Positions 46,153-56,376 of a stretch of DNA of 64,000 nucleotides are shown here, one piece after another. Origin of the DNA: Croceibacterium segetis (lineage in GTDB: Bacteria; Pseudomonadota; Alphaproteobacteria; Sphingomonadales; Sphingomonadaceae); the NCBI RefSeq assembly GCF_011320115.1, contig NZ_JAANOZ010000005.1:186001-250000 (forward strand). The letters run 5' to 3'. A program made the translations under genes and the position numbers. The notes beneath the pieces are model-generated. The model searched no databases. It had not been told where the DNA came from and saw only the letters and a list, made by a program, of their open reading frames with translations. Every line of letters starts with the position of its first letter. Positions within the stretch are counted from its first letter, which is position 1.

Positions 46153-46627
46153 TCAACCACTTTGGCGGGGCCGAGACCTCTCTCCTCTCCCCTCGGCCTC
46201 GCCTCCCGACGTTCCTCCTGCGAACGTAGACTTGAATGGGCCGGAGCCACGCGCTCCGGCCCCCTTTTTATGAATGCGGCCGGCGACCGGGACGCGCCCT
46301 CAGCATTATTAATGGACGGATGGGCTGGTTCCGGAGTATGGCTCTGCGGGCACCATGAGCGCTGGCTCGCATGCCGCGCCGCATAGACAGGGGCAATTGC
46401 AAAGGGGGCGTGATAATTTCGCAACAGTTCATGTTCTCAGCGATTTTTTCGCGCGAAAGCGGCGGTATTGCTGGAACAATTCGCGCATCTTGCACTAACG
46501 GGATGGCGGAAAAAGTCTTCTTGTGGACGTGAGGGTCGATGTAGCGTCGCAGCAGTTCGCAATTTTAATATTGAAAAATTGGCAAGATCGTTGCGAAAGA
46601 TGCGCAGCGGATTTTGAAGGAGGTCCC
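46153..46627. other. 475-bp intergenic region before ompA-like gene
   Basis: No gene seen. The left part carries the amtB terminator. The right part is AT-richer and includes a dyad with arms CAATTTT (46560-46566) and AAAATTG (46575-46581), a long way below the average GC here, just before the purine-rich AAGGAGGT (46617-46624). This is probably the 5' leader of the abundant outer-membrane protein. Confidence 0.6.
46238..46269 (+). terminator. rho-independent terminator of amtB
   Basis: GGGCCGGAGC (46238-46247) pairs with GCTCCGGCCC (46253-46262) across a 5-base loop; CC and five T follow. Confidence 0.9.
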
Positions 46628-47719
<1,092 letters not shown>

Positions 47720-47744
47720 GCACTCTCGGCATCAGCCAAAGCAA

Positions 47745-47781
47745 GGGGCCGGAGGAGCAATCCTCCGGCCCCTTTCTTTTT
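47745..47781 (+). terminator. rho-independent terminator of the OmpA-like gene
   Basis: A 12-bp perfect stem GGGGCCGGAGGA (47745-47756) with TCCTCCGGCCCC (47761-47772), GCAA loop, followed by TTTCTTTTT. Confidence 0.92.
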
Positions 47782-47800
47782 AGAGGCAGTGGAGTTCGGC

Positions 47801-48241
47801 CTAGCCTTGCGCGCGCCGGGACAGCTCAACCATCGCCGGGAGGACCGGCGAGATGTCGTAGCCGGCCGCGGATGCGGCGGAGGCAATCGCCTTGAGCGGC
47901 TTGCGGTTCGCCGCCTGCGCGAGTGCCCACAGGAGCGTCGAGCGCGTGCCGGTACGACAGTATGCGAGGACGCTTCCTCTCGCCTGGCTCAGCGCGTGGG
48001 CCATCGCCCGCACTTGAGCGTCGTCGAATGCCCCGGGGGTGATCGGGATCGCCAGATAATCCATTCCAGCGGCGCGCGCGGCGGCTTCGATGGCCGGGCC
48101 GGAGGTCTGGTCCTCCGCTTCGCGTTCGGGACGGTTATTGACGATCAACGTGACACCCATGGCACTCGCCTCCGCCACGTCCGCCAGCGTCAATTGCGGG
48201 CTGGCGAGAACGCTGTCGGACAGCTTGCGGAAATCGCTCAT
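47801..48241 (-). CDS. DUF442/beta-lactamase-hydrolase-like phosphatase-fold protein
   Basis: This 146-residue protein of the TIGR01244/DUF442 family has a dual-specificity-phosphatase-like fold. The nucleophile segment is YCRTGTRS with Cys95, where the family has Arg at +5. Members are linked to sulfide oxidation and to other hydrolases, but no rhodanese or sulfide-dioxygenase gene is nearby. Its ATG overlaps the TerC gene stop (ATGA, 48238-48241). Confidence 0.85.
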   Translation of the reverse strand: MSDFRKLSDSVLASPQLTLADVAEASAMGVTLIVNNRPEREAEDQTSGPAIEAAARAAGMDYLAIPITPGAFDDAQVRAMAHALSQARGSVLAYCRTGTRSTLLWALAQAANRKPLKAIASAASAAGYDISPVLPAMVELSRRAQG

Positions 48242-49038
48242 GGTTCTGCCTTCGATTTACTCGCGCGCTTGCGGCGATTGCGGCTGGCCATGTTGAGCAA
48301 CTCAACCCCGACGGAGAAAACCATGGCCACGTAGATGTATCCCTTGGGTACGTGGAAACCGAAGCCGTCGGCGATCAGCACCAGTCCGATCATAACCAGG
48401 AAAGCCAGAGCCAACATCACCAGCGTCGGATTCTTGTCGATGAATCTTGCCAGCGGGTCGGCGGCGAACAGCATTATCCCGACAGTGATCACGACCGCCA
48501 GAACCATGATTGGAATCTGGTCGGTCATCCCCACGGCCGTGAGGATTGAATCGACGGAGAACACCAGGTCAAGGGCGATGATCTGAGCAATCGCGGCCGT
48601 AAGGCCGATTTGCGCCACGCCCATGTCCTTGTCGAGCAATTCGCCCGAACTCTCCTCCGGGTCCATATTATGGTGAATTTCCTTCGTCGCCTTCCACAAG
48701 AGGAACAGCCCGCCGGCGAGAAGGATGAGATCGCGTCCCGAGAATGCCGTCTCGAAGCTCAATTCTCCGTGCGCGTCCGGCGCCCCTTGCAAGCCCAGAT
48801 CGAAAACCGGTCTTGTGAGGGTGACAAGCCAGCCGATCAGCATCAACAGGGCAATGCGCATGACCAAGGCAAGCGCCAGCCCGATGCGGCGAGCGCGAGA
48901 CTGCTGCGATTTCGGCAGCTTGTTCGAGAGAATGGCGATGAAGACCAGATTGTCGATCCCGAGAACCACTTCGAGAACGACCAGGGTCAGCAGCGCGAAC
49001 CAGGCCGAAGGATCTGCGGCCAGTGAAATCAGGTCCAT
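48238..49038 (-). CDS. TerC family membrane protein
   Basis: This 266-residue protein has seven to eight helices and the TerC acid motifs: [12 protein letters not shown] in helix one and [14 protein letters not shown] mid-protein. Family members export manganese or take part in metal or tellurite tolerance, including ribosomally coupled metalation of exported enzymes. ATG 49036-49038 fits the family start; another ATG at 49059 is possible but AGGGG lies only 2 bp before it. The first gene of a two-gene operon with DUF442. Confidence 0.88.
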   Translation of the reverse strand: MDLISLAADPSAWFALLTLVVLEVVLGIDNLVFIAILSNKLPKSQQSRARRIGLALALVMRIALLMLIGWLVTLTRPVFDLGLQGAPDAHGELSFETAFSGRDLILLAGGLFLLWKATKEIHHNMDPEESSGELLDKDMGVAQIGLTAAIAQIIALDLVFSVDSILTAVGMTDQIPIMVLAVVITVGIMLFAADPLARFIDKNPTLVMLALAFLVMIGLVLIADGFGFHVPKGYIYVAMVFSVGVELLNMASRNRRKRASKSKAEP

Positions 49039-49257
49039 GGCCGGCTTGTGCCGAAGCATCGCCCCTGTGGCAAGCGAGCGAAAACGGCACGGCCGACACC
49101 GGTGCTCTCAGCCGCTGTTAAATTGTTCGCACAATGCTCATTTTACGCTATAGGCAAACGGCGATAATGCGGGGGGATCGCCTCCGTTAGCGGTTCGGCG
49201 TTTTTCGTCCATAGCGCCGGGCGTTGGATGAGGGCGAAGCGAAGGTACGTGCGTTAG

Positions 49258-49989
49258 ATGGGTTACGATAGAGGTCGTCGCGGCCGGGGACGCGACAAGC
49301 GGGATGGATTCGGCGAAGAAACGTTTGATCCGTTCCAGGATGGGGGTGCGCCGCAGTTCGGCGGTGGTGACCGGTTCGGCGGCGGCAGTCGGTTCTCCGA
49401 TGACCGCGGCAGCGGCGGTGGTTTCCGAGGCGGTGGCGGCGGTGCTGGCGGCGGCGGTTTCCGCGGCGGTGGCGATGGCGGTGCTCCGCGCGGCGGCGGC
49501 ATGCCCGCCCAGGTGGTCGGTACCGGCCAGGGCAAGGTCAAATTTTTCAACACCCAGAAGGGCTTCGGCTTCATTCAGCGCGACGAAGGCGGCGAGGACG
49601 TGTTCGTCCACATCAGCCAGGTCGAGCGTGCCGGCCTCGAAGGTCTGGCCGAAGGTCAGGAACTGCAATTCAACCTGGTCGACCGCGGCGGCAAGATTTC
49701 CGCAGCCGACTTGCAGGTTGTCGGCGATGTCATTGCGGTGGCGCCGAAGGCGCCGCAGCGCGAACTCACGGGCGAAAAGGCCACCGGCACGGTCAAGTTC
49801 TTCAACGCGATGAAGGGCTTTGGCTTCATCACTCGTGATGACGGCAAGGAGGATGCGTTCGTCCACATCAGCGCGGTCGAACGCTCGGGCCTGCCGGGAA
49901 TAAACGAAGGCGACCGGTTCGAATTCGATCTCGAGGTCGACCGACGAGGCAAATACTCGGCGGTCAACCTTGTGCCCGTTCAGGGCTGA
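49258..49989 (+). CDS. two-domain cold-shock protein with Gly/Arg-rich N-terminus
   Basis: This 243-residue RNA-binding protein holds two cold-shock domains. The first (about residues 90-153) has GKVKFFNTQKGFGFIQ and DVFVHISQ; the second (about 175-240) has GTVKFFNAMKGFGFIT and DAFVHIS. These are the RNP1/RNP2 motifs that bind single-stranded RNA. The first 80 residues are a low-complexity Gly/Arg/Asp region with several RGG-like and GGGFRGGG repeats. It would act as an RNA chaperone. The divergent 219-bp region to TerC holds its promoter; no good ribosome site is seen. Confidence 0.9.
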   Translation: MGYDRGRRGRGRDKRDGFGEETFDPFQDGGAPQFGGGDRFGGGSRFSDDRGSGGGFRGGGGGAGGGGFRGGGDGGAPRGGGMPAQVVGTGQGKVKFFNTQKGFGFIQRDEGGEDVFVHISQVERAGLEGLAEGQELQFNLVDRGGKISAADLQVVGDVIAVAPKAPQRELTGEKATGTVKFFNAMKGFGFITRDDGKEDAFVHISAVERSGLPGINEGDRFEFDLEVDRRGKYSAVNLVPVQG

Positions 49990-50047
49990 CACGCCCGCTC
50001 AGCGCCCGGTTGTTTGACCGGGTCGGGGCAAGTCCATAAACGGACGC

Positions 50048-50075
50048 AAATGGCGGCCCGGCAGGGCCGCCATTT
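50048..50075. terminator. hairpin after the cold-shock gene
   Basis: AAATGGCGGCCC pairs perfectly with GGGCCGCCATTT (12 bp, GGCA loop), followed by GTCATT. It is A-flanked and T-poor on the plus side, so it may end transcription weakly or in both directions. Confidence 0.7.
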
Positions 50076-50118
50076 GTCATTCCACCCGTGTCATTCGAAT
50101 TCGAGGAAAGCTGTTGCC

Positions 50119-51306
50119 ATGTCGATCACCCCGCTGATGCCCGTCTACCCCCGGTGTGGCGTTCGGCCCGTCCGCGGCGAGCACTGCCATTTGATCGACG
50201 AGGACGGTACGCGCTATCTCGACTTCGCCGCAGGTATCGCGGTCAACCTGCTCGGGCATTCCCATCCGGGGCTGATCGGCGCGATCCAGCAGCAGGCGGC
50301 GACGTTGATGCACGTCTCGAACCTGTATGGGAGCCCGCAAGGCGAAGCGCTGGCCCGGCGATTGGCCGACCTAACTTTCGCCGACACGGTCTTCTTCACG
50401 AACTCGGGCGCCGAAGCGGTCGAGTGCGCGATCAAGACGGCGCGTGCCTACCACCAGTCGGCCGGCAACGACCAAAAGTTTGAGCTGATCACCTTCAACA
50501 ACGCGTTCCATGGGCGGACGATGGCGACGATCAGCGCGTCGAACCAGGAGAAGATGCACAAAGGCTTCTCGCCGCTTCTGCCCGGCTTCAAGTACGTCGA
50601 GTTCAACGACCTCGAGGGCGTGAAGGCGGCGATGGGGCCGCACACCGCGGGATTCCTTGTCGAGCCGATTCAAGGCGAGGGCGGAATCCGCACCGGCACC
50701 GAGGAGTTCCTCCGCGGCTTGCGCGAGTTGGCCGACGAGAACGACCTGATGCTGGTGCTCGACGAAGTGCAATGCGGGGTGGCGCGCACGGGCACGATGT
50801 TCTTTTACGAGCAGGTCGGCATCGAGCCGGACGTGATGGCGATCGCCAAAGGCATCGGCGGGGGATTTCCGCTCGGCGCGTGTCTGGCGACGGAAAAGGC
50901 GGCGCGCGGGATGACTTTCGGCACGCACGGATCGACCTACGGCGGCAATCCGCTGGCGATGGCCGCGGGGATGGCCGTGCTCGATGCCGTGGCGAACGAC
51001 AAGTTTCTCGCCGAGGTGCGCGAGAAGGGCGAGCGCATCCGCACCCGGCTTGAGCAGTTCATCGGCAATTACCCGGACCTGTTCGAATCCGTGCGGGGCA
51101 AAGGTCTGATGCTCGGCCTCAAGATGAAGGTCGAACCGCGGCCGTTCATGCAGCACCTGCGCGACACCCATCAGTTGCTGACCGTTGCCGCGGGTGACCA
51201 GACGTTGCGGATCCTGCCCCCGCTGGTCATCGGTGACGCCGAGATCGACGAATTCTTCGAGAAGCTCTCGGCGGGCGCTGCCGATTACCAGCCGGCGGAG
51301 GTTTGA
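50119..51306 (+). CDS. argD: acetylornithine/ornithine aminotransferase
   Basis: ArgD converts N-acetylglutamate semialdehyde to N-acetylornithine in arginine synthesis. The 395-residue PLP enzyme has [36 protein letters not shown] and the PLP-lysine segment [22 protein letters not shown] lies 9 bp before ATG 50119. One base separates it from argF, so they form an operon with hslO behind. Confidence 0.95.
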   Translation: MSITPLMPVYPRCGVRPVRGEHCHLIDEDGTRYLDFAAGIAVNLLGHSHPGLIGAIQQQAATLMHVSNLYGSPQGEALARRLADLTFADTVFFTNSGAEAVECAIKTARAYHQSAGNDQKFELITFNNAFHGRTMATISASNQEKMHKGFSPLLPGFKYVEFNDLEGVKAAMGPHTAGFLVEPIQGEGGIRTGTEEFLRGLRELADENDLMLVLDEVQCGVARTGTMFFYEQVGIEPDVMAIAKGIGGGFPLGACLATEKAARGMTFGTHGSTYGGNPLAMAAGMAVLDAVANDKFLAEVREKGERIRTRLEQFIGNYPDLFESVRGKGLMLGLKMKVEPRPFMQHLRDTHQLLTVAAGDQTLRILPPLVIGDAEIDEFFEKLSAGAADYQPAEV

Positions 51307-51307
51307 G

Positions 51308-52237
51308 ATGACGGTCCGGCACTTCCTCAATTTGTCGGACGCAGGCGGTGATGCGATCGCGGCGATGCTGGCCGATGCGATCGACCGCAAAGCCGCTCGC
51401 GCCGCCTGGCCGAAGGGCAGGCCCGATGCCGACCAGCCGCTCGCCGGCCACGTGTTGGGGATGATCTTCGAGAAGAACTCGACTCGTACGCGGGTAAGCT
51501 TCGACATCGCCATTCGCCAGCTCGGCGGAAGCTCGCTGGTGCTCGACGCGGCGAATACTCAGCTCGGGCGGGGTGAGACGATCGCCGACACCGCCCGCGT
51601 GCTCAGCCGGATGGTCGATGCGATCATGGTCCGCACCGACGATCACGCGAAGATCGAGGAAATGGCCCGTTACGCCTCGGTTCCGGTGATCAATGGATTG
51701 ACGGACCTGTCGCATCCCTGTCAGGTGGTTGCCGACTTGCTGACCGTTATCGAGCAGGGCAAGGCGCTGCCGGGGCTCGAGGCCGCCTGGCTCGGCGACG
51801 GCAACAACGTGCTCCACTCCATCCTCGAGGCCGCCGGCCTGATGAAGTTCAACGTGCGGGTCGGGACCCCGCAAGGATACGAACCGGCTGAAGAGATCGT
51901 CGCGTGGGCACGCGCGAACGGAGCTCAGGTGACACTGACTAATGACGCAACCGAAGCGGTGGCGGGCGCCGATATCGTCCTCACTGACACCTGGGTGTCG
52001 ATGGGCCAGGAACACACCCACAACAAGCTCGCCGCGATGGCACCCTTCCAGGTCAACGACTCGCTGATGAGCGGGGCGAAAGGCGATGCGAAATTCCTGC
52101 ATTGCCTACCGGCTCACGTCGGCGAAGAGGTCAGCGAAAGCGTGTTCGAAGGGCCGCGATCGGTAGTCTTCGACGAAGCCGAAAATCGTATCCACGCCCA
52201 GAAGTCGGTCTTGCTGTGGTGCTTCGGCAAGCTCTGA
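51308..52237 (+). CDS. argF: ornithine carbamoyltransferase
   Basis: ArgF makes citrulline from ornithine and carbamoyl phosphate. The 309 residues contain the carbamoyl-phosphate motif [16 protein letters not shown], the ornithine segment DTWVSMGQE and HCLPAH. The length is normal. Its ATG begins one base after the argD stop. Other arginine genes are not in the window. Confidence 0.96.
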   Translation: MTVRHFLNLSDAGGDAIAAMLADAIDRKAARAAWPKGRPDADQPLAGHVLGMIFEKNSTRTRVSFDIAIRQLGGSSLVLDAANTQLGRGETIADTARVLSRMVDAIMVRTDDHAKIEEMARYASVPVINGLTDLSHPCQVVADLLTVIEQGKALPGLEAAWLGDGNNVLHSILEAAGLMKFNVRVGTPQGYEPAEEIVAWARANGAQVTLTNDATEAVAGADIVLTDTWVSMGQEHTHNKLAAMAPFQVNDSLMSGAKGDAKFLHCLPAHVGEEVSESVFEGPRSVVFDEAENRIHAQKSVLLWCFGKL

Positions 52238-52282
52238 GCGCCTGCCTTCAAACCCGCTGACCGATCACCATATGGTCGCGCG

Positions 52283-53188
52283 ATGACCAGTGAAATCGAC
52301 AACGGAGCCGAGACGGGCTTCGATCGCCTGCTGCAATTCACGTTGCCCGACCGGAACGCCCGCGGCCGCATCGTCAGGCTCGGGCCGGCGCTCGAGGATA
52401 TTCTCGCAGCGCATCCTTATCCTCCCGCGCTGAAGCACTTGCTGAGCGAAGCGTTGGTGCTGACCGCGTTGATGGGTGCCTTGTTAAAGGACGAAGGCAG
52501 CCAGCTAACGCTGCAGGCTCAGGCGCACGATGGCATCGTCAATCTGCTGGTCTGCGATTACCGGGGCGGCGAATTGCGCGGCTATGCGCGGCATGATGAG
52601 GAGCGCTTCGCCGAGCTCGGCACGAATCCGTCGCTGAGCGAAATGTTCGAAGGCGGCTATCTGGCGATCACTTTCGATCTCGAGGCGTCGGGCCAGCGCT
52701 ATCAAGGCATCGTCCCGTTGCACGGCCACTCGCTGGCCCACTCGGTCGAGCAATACTTTGCTCAGAGTGAGCAGGTTCCCACGCTGATCCGGATCGGCGT
52801 TCGCGGAGGCATTGGCGGGATCATCGGTGCAGGCTTGCTAGTCCAGCATCTCGCCGAGGGCGAGGGAGGGGGGGAGCGTCTCCACCACAGGGCGAGTCAT
52901 CTGGAGTGGGATCACGTCGTGGCCTTGGCGGGCAGTCTCACCGAAGAGGAACTCGTTGATCCCGAACTGAGCCTCGAAACGCTTGTCTGGCGATTGTTCC
53001 ATGAGGAGCGCGAGGTGCTTGTCTTGAAGGGTGAAGCCATCACGCGCGGTTGCCGCTGTTCGGTGGTTCACTTCGAGGAGGTGCTCGCGAGGTTCTCGAA
53101 GGAAGACCGCAAGGATATGCGCGACGAGAAGGGGATCATCCGTGTCGATTGCGCCTTTTGCTCGCGCGAATTCCTGATCGAGGACTGA
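52283..53188 (+). CDS. hslO: redox-regulated chaperone Hsp33
   Basis: Hsp33 becomes a holdase when oxidised. The 301-residue protein has the four C-terminal zinc cysteines as CRC (Cys257, Cys259) and CAFC (Cys290, Cys293), the usual spacing, behind a GVRGGIGGIIGAGLLVQ segment. Placing after argD-argF is known in sphingomonads. Start ATG 52283. Confidence 0.95.
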   Translation: MTSEIDNGAETGFDRLLQFTLPDRNARGRIVRLGPALEDILAAHPYPPALKHLLSEALVLTALMGALLKDEGSQLTLQAQAHDGIVNLLVCDYRGGELRGYARHDEERFAELGTNPSLSEMFEGGYLAITFDLEASGQRYQGIVPLHGHSLAHSVEQYFAQSEQVPTLIRIGVRGGIGGIIGAGLLVQHLAEGEGGGERLHHRASHLEWDHVVALAGSLTEEELVDPELSLETLVWRLFHEEREVLVLKGEAITRGCRCSVVHFEEVLARFSKEDRKDMRDEKGIIRVDCAFCSREFLIED

Positions 53189-53229
53189 TGTCGCTTGCGG
53201 CCCGCGCACGCGCGACTTAGCGCTGCAGC

Positions 53230-53937
53230 ATGGCCGTCACTTCGCCACATCGGGGGACCGAGCGCCGCGCCGTGGTGCTGTTGTCGGGCGGTCTCGACTC
53301 GATGGTCACCGCCGGACTGGCGCACGAGCAGGGCTACGAACTCCACGCGCTGACAATCGACTACAGCCAGCGGCATCGCCGCGAACTCGAGTCGGCCGAA
53401 CGGGTCGCGGCCGCGCTCGGCGTGAAGCGCCACGTGATCCTGCGGCTCGACCTGCGCGCCTTTGGAGGCTCCGCGCTGACGGATGTGATCGACGTGCCAA
53501 AGGGAGGCCTCAGCGGCGGAATTCCGGTGACCTATGTCCCGGCGCGCAATCTCGTCTTTCTCTCGCTGACGCTGGCCTGGGCCGAGGCCCTCGGCGCGCG
53601 GGACATCTTCATCGGCGTCAATGCGCTCGATTATTCAGGCTACCCGGATTGTCGGCCCGAATTTATCGCCAGCTTCGCCGAAACCGCCCGGTTGGCCACC
53701 AAGGCTGGTGTCGAAAGCGGATCGTTTGCGATTCACGCCCCCCTGCAGCACCTTGGCAAGGCGGAGATCGCCGCCGAGGCCGCGCGTCTCGATCTCGATC
53801 CGGGGATGAGCTGGTCGTGTTACGATCCCACTCCAGACGGCTTGGCTTGCGGTATGTGCGACAGTTGCCGGCTGCGGCTCAAGGGCTTTGCCGAGGCCGG
53901 CCTCCGGGATCCGCTGACTTACGCGAACGAAAGCTGA
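53230..53937 (+). CDS. queC: 7-cyano-7-deazaguanine synthase
   Basis: QueC converts 7-carboxy-7-deazaguanine to preQ0 with ATP and ammonia, in the queuosine pathway. The 235 residues begin with the P-loop LLSGGLDS (17-24), and have [18 protein letters not shown] and the zinc set CGMCDSC with the earlier SWSCYDP cysteine. Length normal. QueG for the last step is at 12.9 kb; QueD and QueE are not in this window. Confidence 0.95.
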   Translation: MAVTSPHRGTERRAVVLLSGGLDSMVTAGLAHEQGYELHALTIDYSQRHRRELESAERVAAALGVKRHVILRLDLRAFGGSALTDVIDVPKGGLSGGIPVTYVPARNLVFLSLTLAWAEALGARDIFIGVNALDYSGYPDCRPEFIASFAETARLATKAGVESGSFAIHAPLQHLGKAEIAAEAARLDLDPGMSWSCYDPTPDGLACGMCDSCRLRLKGFAEAGLRDPLTYANES

Positions 53938-53943
53938 GTTGCG

Positions 53944-54042
53944 TCAGCTCGATGGAAAGATCCCCGCGTCGGCAAGTGCCGTGATCAGCTCGGCGAGGGC
54001 CGTTCGCGCTTCCGCGTCGACAACGCGGCCACCACTCGACAA
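53944..54042 (-). other. possible small minus-strand coding remnant
   Basis: In the 147-bp gap between queC and the VTT gene, the minus strand has an open frame to TGA at 53944-53946. It reads as a helical protein tail (RVVDAEARTALAELITALADAG). The only start is a TTG at 54040-54042, giving 32 residues; the frame stays open further upstream without an ATG. It may be a short protein or the tail of a lost gene. Confidence 0.25.
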
Positions 54043-54084
54043 GCCCCGCTTGCGCCCGAATCGCCGCTCGCCTAGGGCGCGCCG

Positions 54085-54723
54085 ATGCTGCGCCGCCTCT
54101 ACGACTGGGTTCTCGACAAGGCGGCGCATCCGCATGCCGGCTGGTGGCTGGCGTTCTTCGCCTTTGCCGACGGCGGGCTGTTTCCTTTTCCGCCGCATCC
54201 GCTGCTCGCGGTCCTGTGCCTGTCGCAGCCCGGCCGCGCGGTGCGCTATGCGGCGATCACCACGGTGGCTTCGATCGCCGGCGGGGTGTTCGGCTATTTC
54301 GTCGGCCACTTTCTCTACGACAGCATCGGTCAGGAACTGCTCGGCGCGCTCGGCCTGACCCGCAAGTTCCCGGTCGCGGCGTGCTACCTCAAGGCTTACG
54401 GGGTGGAGATCATCGTGCTCAAGGGCGCGACGCCGATCCCGTTCCTGCTGCTGACGGTGACCGCCGGGTTCATCAATTTCCCGCTCGGCAAGTTCGTCCT
54501 CGCCAGCCTGCTTTCGCGCGGGGCGATCTTCTTCGGCATCGGGGTGCTGTTCAAGGTCTTCGGCCCGCCGATCAAGACCTTCATCGACAAGTACTTCGCC
54601 TACGTCGTGGTTGCCGTGCTGCTGGTGATTGCCGGGCTGTTCTACGCCGTCGACGTCGCCGGCAGCGGGACCTCGGCGAGCGACCAGTGCGCCGCCGCCA
54701 AGCTCGACCCGACTTACGCCTGA
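54085..54723 (+). CDS. VTT-domain membrane protein (YqaA-like, DedA superfamily)
   Basis: This 212-residue protein has five to six helices and the VTT/SNARE-associated pattern: FFAFADGGLFPFPPHPLL in an amphipathic re-entrant loop and GFINFPLGKF in the second. DedA-superfamily proteins are implicated in lipid scrambling and in membrane potential-linked transport. It shares no operon. Its end lies 4 bp before the stop of the convergent TPR gene. Confidence 0.85.
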   Translation: MLRRLYDWVLDKAAHPHAGWWLAFFAFADGGLFPFPPHPLLAVLCLSQPGRAVRYAAITTVASIAGGVFGYFVGHFLYDSIGQELLGALGLTRKFPVAACYLKAYGVEIIVLKGATPIPFLLLTVTAGFINFPLGKFVLASLLSRGAIFFGIGVLFKVFGPPIKTFIDKYFAYVVVAVLLVIAGLFYAVDVAGSGTSASDQCAAAKLDPTYA

Positions 54724-54727
54724 GGTC

Positions 54728-56353
54728 TTAGCGCGCCGCCAGGGCGGCGGCGTCGGCCCTGGTCCGCAGCGCTTCGGCGACCGGGTCCTTCGTCCGCAAC
54801 TTGAGCGAGGCTTCGGCGGCTTCCTTCGCGCCCGCCGCGTCGCCCGCGGCAAGCAGCGCGGCGGCGACGTCGCGGCGCACCGGGTACCAGAACGCCGGCG
54901 GGTCGGTGAAGTCGTTGAACTCGGGCGTTTCCTCGATCTCGGCCGCCTGGCGGAAGTGCTCCGCCGCCGCCCTCGGGTCGCCGCCGAGCATCGCCATGCG
55001 CCCGGCAAGGACCGCGCGCATGACCCCGAGCATCTGCTCGGGCGCCTTCGAATCGTGTTTCTTCGGCTTGGCGATGGTCGCCGGAAGCGCGTCCATCTCC
55101 GCCTTGACCGCCGCGGCGTCGCCCGCGCTCGCCGCCGCCTCGCCGCGGGCGTAATGCCACGCGGCCTTGAGGTAGGGCAGCTTCGGTTCGGCCAGTTTGG
55201 CGACCGACTGGGGATCGAAGCGCGCCACCGCCTCGTAGCCGAGCGCCGCCATCAGCTGCATCGTCGGGCTGCCCTCGTCGCGCGCGGCGGCGACTTCGAC
55301 CAGCGGCCGGGCGAGGTCGAGCCCGATCCTGGCGTCACCGGCCATCAGCGCCCCGCCGAGCCCGTAGAGCACGTTGTGCGAATGGTACGGCAGGCCCCAG
55401 ACACCGTCGGGCCCGGGCAGGTCGAGCCGCTTGGCGTTCTCGATTCCCAGCTCGACCGCCCGCGCGTTGGCCTGCGCGGTGTCCTCGTAGCGCCCGAGCC
55501 AGTACCAGGTGTGACCCGACATATGCACGAGATGGCTGGCCCGCGGAGCCAGCGCGCCGAGCTTGTCGGCGTAGGGCTCGGCCTTCTGCGGCTGGGCCAG
55601 CGCTTCCTCGGCGTGGATGTAGAAGTGGATCGCCGGGGTGTGGTTCGGATCGCGCGCGAGAACGCCCTCGAGCAGCGCCGCCGCGCGTTCGATCTTGGCG
55701 TGGTCGAAGTCGCCCTTCCCCTGGGAGAAGGCGTTGAACGAATCGACCATCAGCGCGTCGGCGGTGAGGACGGCGATCTCGTTGTCGTCGGGGAACTGAA
55801 CCTGCACCGCGAGCATCGCCTGGGCGTAAGCGGCGTCGCGCTTGTAGGGGTTGCCCGAGCGATAACGCTCGACCAGCGCGGCGGTCAGCTCGCGCTCCTT
55901 CGAGGTGCCGCCTTGCACGGCCAGGACTTCGGCCTCGCGGGCCAGCGCGAGGAGCGGCTTACGCTCGTCCTTGTCCTTGCCGTAGTTGATCGTCGGGCCT
56001 TCGACGAGCGCCTGGCCCCATTTGCACATCGCGCAATTGGGATCGAGCGCCACGGCCTGCTCCATCGCCGCGCCTGCCGCGCTGTGGGCGAAGGCGGCGC
56101 CGAGCTCCATGCCGTTGGAAAAGAACGCCTGTGCCTGCGGCACGCTCGTGGTCACCGTGAAGCCGCCGGTGCCATAGCCGGTCAGCAGCGTCGGCACCTT
56201 GGGCTTGAGGTTGTCGGAATGCGAATGCGCATCGTGGGCCGCCGGCATCTGCGCCGCGTGGTCGGCGGGCTCGGGCTTTGTCGGCGCGTCCTGCGCCGCG
56301 CCCGCCGCGGCCAGCGCCGCCGAAGCCACCGCCGCCGTCCAGTACCGCTTCAT
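54728..56353 (-). CDS. exported TPR-repeat protein
   Basis: These 541 residues start with a signal-like peptide (KRYWTAAVASAALAAAGAAQ) and a His/Asp-rich linker (HAAQMPAAHDAHSHSD), then TPR-type helices with a well-conserved middle (HLVHMSGHTWYWLGRY, LPYHSHNVLYG). These motifs recall a family of TPR proteins of unknown function found in proteobacteria. Several His residues in HMSGHTWYW and HSH suggest a metal site. It follows spt by 23 bp on the same strand, so it is probably part of that operon. Confidence 0.75.
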   Translation of the reverse strand: MKRYWTAAVASAALAAAGAAQDAPTKPEPADHAAQMPAAHDAHSHSDNLKPKVPTLLTGYGTGGFTVTTSVPQAQAFFSNGMELGAAFAHSAAGAAMEQAVALDPNCAMCKWGQALVEGPTINYGKDKDERKPLLALAREAEVLAVQGGTSKERELTAALVERYRSGNPYKRDAAYAQAMLAVQVQFPDDNEIAVLTADALMVDSFNAFSQGKGDFDHAKIERAAALLEGVLARDPNHTPAIHFYIHAEEALAQPQKAEPYADKLGALAPRASHLVHMSGHTWYWLGRYEDTAQANARAVELGIENAKRLDLPGPDGVWGLPYHSHNVLYGLGGALMAGDARIGLDLARPLVEVAAARDEGSPTMQLMAALGYEAVARFDPQSVAKLAEPKLPYLKAAWHYARGEAAASAGDAAAVKAEMDALPATIAKPKKHDSKAPEQMLGVMRAVLAGRMAMLGGDPRAAAEHFRQAAEIEETPEFNDFTDPPAFWYPVRRDVAAALLAAGDAAGAKEAAEASLKLRTKDPVAEALRTRADAAALAAR

Positions 56354-56376
56354 ACCGACCCCCCAGCCGCGCCGCG

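Noticed and set aside
49138-49992. 284-codon Ala/Thr-rich minus-strand frame
   Set aside because: Antisense to the cold-shock gene. The Ala/Thr richness mirrors the Gly-rich head.
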